From positions 79,068,987 through 79,132,986 of the forward strand of contig NC_134707.1 in assembly GCF_043290135.1 (NCBI RefSeq): a stretch of DNA of 64,000 bases, read 5' to 3'. Every line of letters starts with the position of its first letter. The first letter of the stretch is position 1. Source of the DNA: Rhipicephalus microplus. Its lineage: Eukaryota; Arthropoda; Arachnida; Ixodida; Ixodidae. Under the pieces are notes generated by a model. The model was not told the DNA's origin and searched no databases. It saw only the letters and a list, made by a program, of their open reading frames with translations. Of this stretch, positions 41,085 to 49,915 are shown piece by piece. Both the position numbers and the translations under genes were made by a program.

Positions 41085-42269
41085 ATGCATAAAGCATTTC
41101 CCCTATTAAGTGATCGTACCGCCTTAAAGCGTGTACGCACCGAAGACTTAGGCTTTTTCAACCAATCAAGTGAAAACTTCCCCCATTTTCATGTTATACA
41201 TAGTGAAATAAGCAGCAAGCAAGCCAGAACCGTATCACCCTTTGTAGTAGCCAGATGTCTCACAGAAACTCTTGGAGCCGGGTACAAAGTTACCAAAATG
41301 GCCAGCGGAGACCTCCTTCTTGAAGTCCGAGGAAAAGAACAGTTCGAAAAGCTACAGAATCTTTCAACTTTTGGTGACACTCCCATCACTGTAACGCCAC
41401 ACAGATCCATGAACACAACCCGTGGAGTAGTATCTGATGCTGATTTGCTCAGCTTGACTGAAGAGGAACTTCTGGAGGGGTGGAAGAGTCAGAATGTGAC
41501 CAATGTACAAAGGATCACCATTAGAAGAGACAACAAGGCAACACCAACAAAACACCTAATACTCACGTTCGCTTCCAGCAATCTCCCAGAAAGTATTCAA
41601 ACAGGCTACACTAAGACGTCGATCAGACCATACATACCTAACCCACGTCGTTGTTTCAAATGCCAGAAGTATGGCCACGGCTCACAAAGCTGTCGTGGTC
41701 ACCAAACTTGTGCACAATGTGGAGTGTCAGGCCACAACTCTGACAATTGCGAAGAACCATCACACTGTGTGAACTGTGGCGGAAATCATACCGCATACTC
41801 ACGGTCTTGCTCATTTTGGAAAAAAGAAAAAGAAATTATCACATTGAAAATTAAAGAAAATATTACATTTAAGGAAGCAAGACGAAGAGTGTCGCCATTT
41901 TATGGCGCTACATATGCTGATGCGGCGCGTCAGGGGGCAACGCCGCAGCAGCCCTCGTCACTCCTTCGGCCAGCGCAGAGCGAGCCGACGGCTGTGGCAC
42001 CTGCCCCCAAGGCGGCAGTAGTTCAGTCTACTCCGCCGCCTAGCGAATTGAGGCCGGAGACTCCAGGGTCCTCTGGTCTCAAGGCCTCCCCACACCAGGC
42101 GAGGCCTAAAATCCGAACCACCAGCTCGCATGTGCGGGCAACCAGTGCCTCTGCGGAGGCAATGGATACAACGGTACCCTTGGTACCAAAAGAGCGGCGC
42201 GCCTCCTTGGAGCGCGTTAAGAAAAATAAAAAACCAATAACGGGGCCGGACGACCGTCCTGCCACCTGA
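41085..42269 (+). CDS. E8 ORF1, zinc-knuckle gag-like protein (intact)
   Basis: The protein is 394 residues and starts MHKAFPLLSDRTALKRVRTE. It has the same knuckles as E6, with Thr for Ala after the third knuckle histidine (CVNCGGNHTAYSRSC). Metal ligands are intact. A leader-encoded frame (40710-41078) ends with a TAA only two codons before this ATG and is in the same frame. Confidence 0.88.
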   Translation: MHKAFPLLSDRTALKRVRTEDLGFFNQSSENFPHFHVIHSEISSKQARTVSPFVVARCLTETLGAGYKVTKMASGDLLLEVRGKEQFEKLQNLSTFGDTPITVTPHRSMNTTRGVVSDADLLSLTEEELLEGWKSQNVTNVQRITIRRDNKATPTKHLILTFASSNLPESIQTGYTKTSIRPYIPNPRRCFKCQKYGHGSQSCRGHQTCAQCGVSGHNSDNCEEPSHCVNCGGNHTAYSRSCSFWKKEKEIITLKIKENITFKEARRRVSPFYGATYADAARQGATPQQPSSLLRPAQSEPTAVAPAPKAAVVQSTPPPSELRPETPGSSGLKASPHQARPKIRTTSSHVRATSASAEAMDTTVPLVPKERRASLERVKKNKKPITGPDDRPAT

Positions 42270-42334
42270 ATTATTGACCTCACTCCAACACAGGATACTC
42301 TTTGTACACACAGCAGCATCTCTCTTGTTTAAAT

Positions 42335-45300
42335 ATGCAGACAGAAATATTACAGTGGAACATCCGAGGCCTTCTTCGAAACCTCGATGACTTACAAGAA
42401 CTCCTCCATGAACACAATCCAAGAGTGCTGTGTGTACAGGAGACACACTTAAAACGAACTAACACAAACTTTTTACGTAACTATATAATCTTCCGAAAGG
42501 ATAGAGATGATGCCATGCTACCATCCGGTGGTGTAGCGGTTATAGTAAGTCAAGGTATAGCATGCACACAATTACCCCTTCAAACTTCCCTCGAGGCGGT
42601 GGCTGTCCGAGCAGTTATTCTAAACAAACTTGTCACTGTCTGCTCTTTGTACATACCTCCGCACCACCGTCTCGAAAAACTTCAATTCCAGTCTTTAATC
42701 GACGAACTACCTGAACCTTATCTGGTCCTTGGGGACCTGAACGCACATAGTGGTCTGTGGGGTGACTCTCGCTGTGATGCCCGAGGTCGTCTCATTGAAA
42801 AATTCCTCCTTTCATCGGGTGCTTGTCTGTTGAATAGGAAAGAGGCAACATACTATAACCTTGCCAACAAAACTTACTCTTCCATAGACCTCAGTATCGC
42901 ATCTCCTTCACTTGTACCATTACTTCAGTGGAAAGTCATAAATAATCCATACGGAAGTGACCATTTCCCTTTAGTTTTGAGTACACCAATAACAAATGAA
43001 TGTCCTCCACATGTTCCCAAATGGCTGGTAAACAAAGCCAACTGGGAACGATTTCAAAAGCTTACTCACCTAAATTGGACTGACATATGCGGGTTAGGCA
43101 TAGATGAAGCTGTGCAGTACTTCACGGCTTTTCTTACTGACGCAGCAACCAAGTGCATTCCACAAACATCTGGACTGCCCGGCAAACGACACGTTCCGTG
43201 GTGGAACACTGAGTGCCAGAATGCGCGAAAGGAACAGAACAGGGCATGGAGGTTGCTGCGGAACTCGCCGACAGCGGAAAACCTTGAGAGCTTTAGAAAA
43301 ATAAAATCTCGAGGCAGGAGAACGCGTCGGCAGGCCAGAAAAGAAAGCTGGCACAAGTTTTTATCAGGGATAAATTCATATACACAAGAGGCTAAAGTCT
43401 GGAACATGGTTCGTAGGGTAGCAGGAAGACAAGTACACTCACTCCCACTCGTAAACATACAAGGTGATAGCCTGGAAGATCAAGCGAACTTCCTCGGTGC
43501 ACACTACGAGCAGGCGTCTAGCTCGTCACACTACACTGAAGCTTTCCAAAGACACAAAGCAAAGATAGAAAAGCAGAAACTAGAATCCAAGTGCACAAAT
43601 TACGAGGAATACAACCAACCTTTCAACTTAGCTGAGCTACAAACATCACTAAACTCTTGCAATAATTCCGCTCCAGGCTACGACCGTGTCACATATGAAA
43701 TGCTGAAAAACTTGCCGCTCGAAACGCGAAAAACTTTACTCTCTCTATACAATGCTATCTGGCTTTCAGGTACCATCCCTGCTTCTTGGAAAGAGGCTAT
43801 TGTTATTCCTATTTTGAAACAGGGCAAGGACCCTTCCTCAGTTTCAAGTTACAGGCCCATTGCACTAACCAGCTGCGTTTGTAAACTTTTTGAAAAAATG
43901 ATAAACCGCCGACTTTTACATTTCCTTGAAACACACCATCTGCTCGACCAATTTCAGTGTGGGTTTCGGGAGGGTAGATCCACCACCGACCATCTGGTGC
44001 GTATCGAGGCACAGATTCGAGATGCTTTTGTCCACAAACAATACTTCCTCTCAGTGTTTCTCGATATCGAGAAGGCTTACGACACAACATGGCGTTTTGG
44101 GATATTAAGAGACTTGTCTCACCTGGGTGTGCGCGGTAGAATGCTTTCCATAATCGAGAGTTACTTGTCCAATCGGAAATTTCGCGTCCGTGTGGGCAGT
44201 ACTCTCTCTCAAATATTTGTGCAAGAAACGGGAGTACCGCAAGGTGGTGTACTTAGTTGTACACTTTTTATTATAAAAATGAATTCCTTGCACCTGTCCA
44301 TCCCCCGCAACATGTTCTATTCCACATATGTCGATGACGTCCAGCTTGGCTTTAAGTCATGCAACCTAGCAATGTGTGAGCGACAGGTTCAGTTAGGTTT
44401 AAACAAGGTCTCCAAATGGGCAGAGGAAAACGGATTCCGGCTGAACCCAGGAAAAAGCACGTGTGTCTTGTTCTCTCGAAAGAGAGGCATGCACTCAGAA
44501 CCCGACATTGAACTGAACGGCCAACGTCTGTCTGTGAATGCGGAGCATAAATTCCTAGGCTTAATCTTGGACAACAAGTTGACCTTCGTACCACACATAA
44601 AGTATTTAAAAACAAAATGTTTAAAAGCCATGAATGTTATAAAAGTGTTGTCACGTACTACGTGGGGTAGTGATAGGCAATGCCTCATGAACCTCTATAG
44701 AAGCCTTATTCGTACCCGCTTAGATTATGGGGCCGTTGTCTATCAGTCTGCCACTCAAAGTGCCTTGAAAATGCTGGACCCCGTGCACCATCTGGGCATC
44801 CGCCTTTCTACGGGTGCTTTTCGCACCAGCCCCGTAGAAAACCTTTACGTTGAGTCAAATGAGTGGTCGCTTCATCTGCAAAGAACCTACATGTCCTTTG
44901 TATATTTCCTTAAGGTGAAAGCAGACAAGAGGCACCCCTCATACTCTACTATTAATGACTTGGCGAGCTCCATTCTTTTTCAAAATAGGCCTTCAATGAG
45001 GCAGCCCTTCTCAGTTCGCCTGAAGGGTCTAGCTGAGGACACTGGAGTGTCACTCGAACACAGTTTAATGGCTCCTGTAGCATACCCGCCACCGTGGCAG
45101 TGGCAGACTATAGACTGCGATGTGTCTTTCCTAGAGGTTACAAAACATGCACCTATTGCCCATATCCGAACACACTTTCTGGAACTTCAACACAAATACA
45201 CACGTCCTGAGTTCTTCACAGATGCCTCCAAGACTAACTCCTCTGTGTCCTACGCTGCTGTCGGCCCATCCTTTTCGGATGCTGGCCCTCTACATCCACG

Positions 45301-46057
45301 CACAAGTATCTTCACAGCGGAAGCTTACGCGATACTGGTGGCAGCTAAACACATCAAACAATTACAAATACAAAAAGCAGTAATTTATACAGACTCCCTC
45401 AGTGTGGTAACGGCTCTGCACAGTCTTAAAAAACAAAAAAAAAACCCAGTCCTTGTCTCACTTTACTCCATTTTGTGCACACTCTACACACACAAACAAC
45501 ATGTTGTAGTGTGCTGGGTGCCAGGGCACCGTGAGATCCAAGGCAACGTGAGGGCGGATCAGCTCGCTGCATCCGTCCATGAGAGCACCGCCATTACATC
45601 CATATCAATCCCGGCCCTTGATCTTAAGCCGTCTCTCAGACTAAACCTCAGGAGCTACTGGCAGAGCAAGTGGGATACACACACACAAAACAAACTACAC
45701 GTTATCAAGCCACACCTTGGCCATTGGCCACCAGTATCAAAATCACGTCTAACAGAGGTAACACTAACAAGACTCAGGATAGGGCACACATACACGACAC
45801 ACACACATCTTTTATCCGGTGGGGACCCACCATTGTGTGATAAATGTGGTGAGGCTTTAACAGTTCTTCACATTTTAATTGAGTGCAAAGAATTGGACAC
45901 TGTAAGAAAACAACACTTTCCATTACCCTACCGACAACATATACCTTTACACCCTGCAATGTTCGTCGGTAGGGAGCCGCTTTTTAGTCACAAATCATTG
46001 TTAGCGTTTTTTAAAGAAATTCATAGTTTTCACATCATACACCCGGGCATCCCGTAG
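42335..46057 (+). CDS. E8 ORF2, endonuclease-reverse transcriptase-RNase H protein (intact)
   Basis: The protein is 1240 residues from MQTEILQWNIRGLLRN. All motifs match E6: CVQETHL, LGDLNAH, SDHFP, VPQGGVLSC, YVDD, FTDASKT, TAEAYAIL, YTDSLSVV, RADQLAA, CDKCGEALTVLH. One extra Lys codon sits in an A-run (LKKQKKNPV; E6 LKKQKNPV), keeping frame. A few other substitutions separate it from E6 (for example VENLYVES for VESLYVES). No stop or frameshift. Confidence 0.92.
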   Translation: MQTEILQWNIRGLLRNLDDLQELLHEHNPRVLCVQETHLKRTNTNFLRNYIIFRKDRDDAMLPSGGVAVIVSQGIACTQLPLQTSLEAVAVRAVILNKLVTVCSLYIPPHHRLEKLQFQSLIDELPEPYLVLGDLNAHSGLWGDSRCDARGRLIEKFLLSSGACLLNRKEATYYNLANKTYSSIDLSIASPSLVPLLQWKVINNPYGSDHFPLVLSTPITNECPPHVPKWLVNKANWERFQKLTHLNWTDICGLGIDEAVQYFTAFLTDAATKCIPQTSGLPGKRHVPWWNTECQNARKEQNRAWRLLRNSPTAENLESFRKIKSRGRRTRRQARKESWHKFLSGINSYTQEAKVWNMVRRVAGRQVHSLPLVNIQGDSLEDQANFLGAHYEQASSSSHYTEAFQRHKAKIEKQKLESKCTNYEEYNQPFNLAELQTSLNSCNNSAPGYDRVTYEMLKNLPLETRKTLLSLYNAIWLSGTIPASWKEAIVIPILKQGKDPSSVSSYRPIALTSCVCKLFEKMINRRLLHFLETHHLLDQFQCGFREGRSTTDHLVRIEAQIRDAFVHKQYFLSVFLDIEKAYDTTWRFGILRDLSHLGVRGRMLSIIESYLSNRKFRVRVGSTLSQIFVQETGVPQGGVLSCTLFIIKMNSLHLSIPRNMFYSTYVDDVQLGFKSCNLAMCERQVQLGLNKVSKWAEENGFRLNPGKSTCVLFSRKRGMHSEPDIELNGQRLSVNAEHKFLGLILDNKLTFVPHIKYLKTKCLKAMNVIKVLSRTTWGSDRQCLMNLYRSLIRTRLDYGAVVYQSATQSALKMLDPVHHLGIRLSTGAFRTSPVENLYVESNEWSLHLQRTYMSFVYFLKVKADKRHPSYSTINDLASSILFQNRPSMRQPFSVRLKGLAEDTGVSLEHSLMAPVAYPPPWQWQTIDCDVSFLEVTKHAPIAHIRTHFLELQHKYTRPEFFTDASKTNSSVSYAAVGPSFSDAGPLHPRTSIFTAEAYAILVAAKHIKQLQIQKAVIYTDSLSVVTALHSLKKQKKNPVLVSLYSILCTLYTHKQHVVVCWVPGHREIQGNVRADQLAASVHESTAITSISIPALDLKPSLRLNLRSYWQSKWDTHTQNKLHVIKPHLGHWPPVSKSRLTEVTLTRLRIGHTYTTHTHLLSGGDPPLCDKCGEALTVLHILIECKELDTVRKQHFPLPYRQHIPLHPAMFVGREPLFSHKSLLAFFKEIHSFHIIHPGIP

Positions 46058-46457
46058 CATGACCTCTCCAGAGAGGTTTTTGCTGCGGTGGTTACACAAG
46101 AAAGCACTTGCCTCACGGCCCTTGGACGCAAGGGTATGAACGAGTGAGGCACTTGTGCTAATGCCATAAATATCCACCATCGTCTTTTATTATCACCAAC
46201 TTTTGTCATCTATTCACACCGCACACACCTTTCACGACATGGTCATGATTTTATTACTTGTATGTTTTTACCCGCCTTACCGCGAGGAATTTTATGGCCC
46301 TTATACAGCCGCTTATCGCAATCATTGTCCATGTTTTTAGTAAGATGAATTGGCGCTCTTTGGCCGTGAAATGGCCCTTGCGCCATAAAACATCAAACAT
46401 CATCATCATGGCCGTGAAATGGCCCTTGCGCCATAAAACACCAAACATCATCATCAT

Positions 46458-46668
46458 TGTCATCTATCCTCACCACACACACCTTTCACGGCATGGTCAT
46501 GATTTTATTACTTGTATGTTTTTACCTGCCTTACTGCGAGGAATTTTGTGGCCTTTATACAGCCGCTTATCACAATCATTGTCCATATTCTTAGTAACAT
46601 GAACTGGCGCTCTTTGGCCGTGAAATGGCCCTTGCGCCACAAAACTTCAAACATCATCATCATCATCT
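46458..46668 (+). mobile_element. LINE G, 3' UTR remnant
   Basis: It begins TGTCATCTATCCTCACC in the middle of the family 3' UTR, contains the terminal TGGCGC...GCGCCA hairpin and ends in CATCATCATCATC. It matches fragment Y (7545-8097) best. It was probably the target into which F inserted. Confidence 0.75.
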
Positions 46669-47430
46669 TGCGTTTCACCTTGGACGCTGGATAAAGGCAT
46701 TGGGAGAGTTACCCAGAGAAGCCGGCGAATGTGTTCGTTGTAGGCTTGCGCACAATTGCAACGCCAGAACTAAATTTCCCGCGGCATGTCATGGGGTAAC
46801 TGTTCTTCGCTTCAACACAACGCAGAGATACACAGCGAAACTCGTTCTTTTCGGCCAGTAACGCCACGGCCGTGGTAAAGCTTTCGCTTTAAAAGTACGC
46901 ATGCGATATACGAAACACATCGTGACGTATCAAAACTTGAGTACTCACTTTCTGAAGCTGGCTCGGTCGTTTGCGATGAACTGTCACAATAGAAGGTCCA
47001 GCCTTACTCGCAAGTTGCGTGCACTAAACGCTTTTCCCAGAGCAAAATTCATGCTCTTCACAATGCCTGCCCACTGCGAGGGATGTTGAAATGGGTTTTG
47101 CGCATTTATGCCAAATCACACGAAGTGCCAAATCATACGTGATACGTACAGCCGGCCGGTGCTCGCCTAGATGCCGCCATTTTGTGAAACGAAGTCTTTT
47201 GCTGTCGCGAACGTGTTAGAGCGGCGCGACCACCTCATATGTATGCACGCATCGCATGCACGTAACGCGATACGTGCGTGTTGTGGTCTGCGCATGCGCA
47301 CAACGTGGTGTCCTTACGTACGCAACGCCACCACGTGCGATACGTACGCAGTACTAAAGCTTTATATTGTGGTGTTACATTACAGCTTATAGTTTCATTA
47401 CTGCTTTGTGGTTCCAGTGTAACTTCTCAG
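46669..47430. other. No gene recognised; CG-rich stretch with ACGTACG-type repeats
   Basis: Around 47120-47350 short motifs recur (GATACGTACG, GCGCATGCGCA, CACGTGCGATACGT). It could be an LTR or a MITE, but I cannot define ends. Open frames are short and unlike known families. Confidence 0.4.
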
Positions 47431-48030
47431 TCAGTAGCCACCTGTGGTGCCTCGAGTTGCCTACAAAAGCTCACCTCAGCTGAGAAGTACTTTCAAATTG
47501 AGCGAGAAGCTTTAGCCCTAGTGTTTGGCATGACAGTGTTCCGCTATTACCTTTTAGGGCAGTAGTTCACGCTTGTAACAGATCAGTCCTTTGCTAGGGC
47601 AACTGAGACCGAACCGTCAAACTTCCATCATCCATATATGCCGCCCGCAATCAGCGGGTGCCGCTTTCGCTCGTAGCATGTACGAACTAAAGTATATTTT
47701 AAAACCCGGCGATCATTTCAGTCACTGATGACCTAAGCCACTTGCCGGTGTTATTGCAGGAGCCGGAAGCGGAAACGAAAGAGCTGGCGGAAATTGTGGT
47801 TCTCGTTGTCCTGTAGGAGCGAGCCGGTGCTTTCTCATAAACTTCAATACTCACAGCGGATAGTGGTGTTTTGCAAGCAGTATGCAGATACGTGACTGAA
47901 GGACTGCCCTCCGTCACAGGCGACAACAGAGAAGTGGCAGAATACCGGAATGGTTTGGCCACCAGGAGGAAGGATCTGAAGGAATGCAGCATAGATGTCG
48001 GGCCAAATAACTCCCCTCGGTGCATGCGCA
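47431..48030 (+). pseudogene. Ty3/gypsy LTR retrotransposon pol fragment
   Basis: LTSAEKYFQIEREALALVFG followed by FRYYLLGQ, a stop, and FTLVTDQS (47470-47590) is the start of a gypsy RNase H domain. Further on, DDLSHLPVLLQEPEAETKEL and, in another frame, VLQAVCRYVTEGLPSVTGDN and EYRNGLATRRKDL (to about 48000) resemble the linker before the gypsy integrase zinc finger. Stops and frameshifts break it, and a piece between the two blocks is missing. No protease, RT core or integrase core is seen. Confidence 0.7.
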
Positions 48031-48440
48031 ATTGAACTCTTGCCTTCTTTCTTTTTGCTACCCGTATATCTCTGAACTGTAAATAAATGGTTGCTTTTGC
48101 CGTATGACATCGACTGGTTATCATGCCTTAGCTGTCAGCCTCTGGCCGGCGGAAGTTGACACATGGTGTCATCGTGACGTCATTTTGTTGACTGTCGCGG
48201 TGTCAAACGCTGTATTGGCAACCAGCCATGGTGGTCAAGTAATCCGTTCAGCTGCGGGTCGTAAGATCGCAGCTTTGATACTGTGTTGTGGCAGACGTGG
48301 CCCACAAAACGCTTGTGTTCCTGTTGAAGGAGTGCCAAATCCCACATGTTGACCTCGCTAGCTCATTGCGTTGCTGTGGGTGAAACAAATTTATATCGCC
48401 ATGTGACTGGAACAGCATACGGGAGCTAAACTTTGGAACG
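48031..48440. other. No gene recognised; possible LTR remnant
   Basis: An AATAAA at about 48080 just after the gypsy pol fragment might be a poly(A) signal of a decayed 3' LTR. I cannot define LTR ends. Nothing else is visible. Confidence 0.3.
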
Positions 48441-48442
48441 AG

Positions 48443-49631
48443 TGTATTTATTTATTTATTCGTAGTACACTCAGGGTGTAAATACATTACAGAGGTGATG
48501 GTGTGCACATAGTAAAAAAGGACAAAAAATACATAAATAATGGTAAATAATTAAATGGAAGCATTATACAGAACTACGAAAATTTGATCAAGCACATTAG
48601 AGGACATCTATCGAAGTAGTTAAAACCAGTGTAAAAAACAATCGTGTAACGTTATTGTAGGCTTGATAGGACATTTTAAAATACAGTTGTATTAGTTATA
48701 TCCGTTGATCTCCTGCTGTCCTGGGAACAAATGCGTTAGCGCCTGCAGTAGTTGGAAAGTATGTTATAGTAACCTTACGGTGGTGATAAAGTTGGTGTGG
48801 GCAAAATGGAGCGGACTTTACGAACAAGAAACAGAGTGTGGGGTTATCGTAATACACTGTGACGAAGACGAATGCACGATTGCTTTCTACGGGTTGCTAG
48901 AGATGGAAGATGAAGAGCAGCTTTCATATTTGTGACACTGGCGTTGCGATTATAATTGCATGCAATAAAGCAAGCATAGCAATTTTGAACTGCCCCATTG
49001 CTTTGTTATAATGTAGAGCTATGTGGGTCCCAGACGGATAAGTGGTATTCTAGCTGGGGACAGATGAATAAAGCAAAAATTTTTGTGATTGTGGGGTAAG
49101 ATAGAAGTTTATTTTCAAGTAACATAAAGTTTGCTTCTCTCTAGCTATTATGTAATGAACGTGATGTTTCTATGGTAAGTTACTGGAAATGTGGACACCA
49201 AGGTAGCGATAAGACGCGGTAGATCCCAATGGAATATTGTTAAAAGAGTAGAACGGAGGAGTAGCATTGCGCCGGGGTATGCGCATGCTTTTTCACTTAG
49301 CAACATTTAGCTCCATGTGCCACGTGTGACACCACTGTGTTATATCTGGATCATTTTGTAATGATGTCACATCTGAATCACTGGTAATGTTTTGGCAAAT
49401 GACACTATTATCTGCAAATAAACAAGCTTGGGAAGAAATGTTAGCAGGTAAGTCGTTTATATAAATCAAGAATAACAGAGGGCCAAGGACTGACCCTCGG
49501 GGTACACCAGAACCAACTGGGGCCAACGAAGAGTCAAAACCTTTGGCTGTAACGTACTACACACGGCAGGGAAGAAATTCTCGAATCCAAGTGACTACTT
49601 AGGGGTCAATATAAAAAGCATTTAGTTTTTG
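48443..49631 (-). pseudogene. CR1/Jockey-like LINE, RT 3' part and 3' end, decayed
   Basis: The minus strand reads SGVPRGSVLGPLLFLIYIND (RT block before the catalytic motif), LFADNS where FADD is expected, WHMELNVAK, then after stops YRYLGVHISS, LATRRKQS and YYDNPTLCF. This is the order found in CR1/Jockey-type RTs. The 3' end near 48443 shows an AATA-type repeat (AATAAATAAATAAATA on the minus strand). The upstream RT part continues beyond E10 at 55417. Many stops; dead. Confidence 0.75.
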
Positions 49632-49915
49632 TAAAAGTAATGATGATGATGATGAGTAGATTTCAGTGGCGCAAGGGCCAATTGATGGCCAAAGAGCGCC
49701 ATTTCAATTGACTACAGATATGAACAATGATATGGTGCGTGGCTGTAAAGGGGCCTTAAAATTCCTCGCTCTAACGCGGGTTAAAACATGAAAGTAATAA
49801 AATTATGACAGTGGCGTGACATATGTGTGGTGATAGCTGATGGCAAAATGTCATGATAATAAAACTATGGTGAAGATATAGTCACCGCAGCCACGACCAC
49901 ACTATAGAGGTCGTG

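Larger units (their letters stand above)
40556..46408 (+). mobile_element. LINE E8, complete, both ORFs open, 12-bp TSD
   Basis: This 5853-bp copy is flanked by TGGCCGTGAAAT at 40544-40555 and 46409-46420. Leader 40556-41084, ORF1 41085-42269, ORF2 42335-46057, 3' UTR 46058-46408. It is nearly the same sequence as E6, so both derive from one recent source. The target is the terminal hairpin of F's 3' UTR, entered in sense orientation. Confidence 0.92.
31620..46457 (+). mobile_element. LINE F, 5'-truncated, split by E7 and E8
   Basis: Segments 31620-33973, 39823-40555 and 46409-46457. It begins abruptly in ORF2 at AAGAAAATAAAGTCTC, right after the E5 tail. E7 is inserted in its ORF2 and E8 in its 3' UTR, each with a TSD. 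The 3' UTR finishes with GCGCCATAAAACACC and CATCATCATCAT near 46457. A second, nearly identical copy of its first part lies at 62366-64000. Confidence 0.85.

Noticed and set aside
46390..46460. CRISPR-like or satellite array from repeated GGCCGTGAAATGGCCCTTGCGCC
   Set aside because: The two copies are the end of E8 and the resumed end of F, one TSD apart. They are explained by insertion.
47699..48124. 141-codon minus-strand frame
   Set aside because: The plus strand carries gypsy linker/integrase-adjacent sequence here; the minus frame has no motif.
48705..48935. 76-codon plus-strand frame
   Set aside because: It is antisense to the decayed CR1/Jockey-like RT, whose residues are recognisable on the minus strand.
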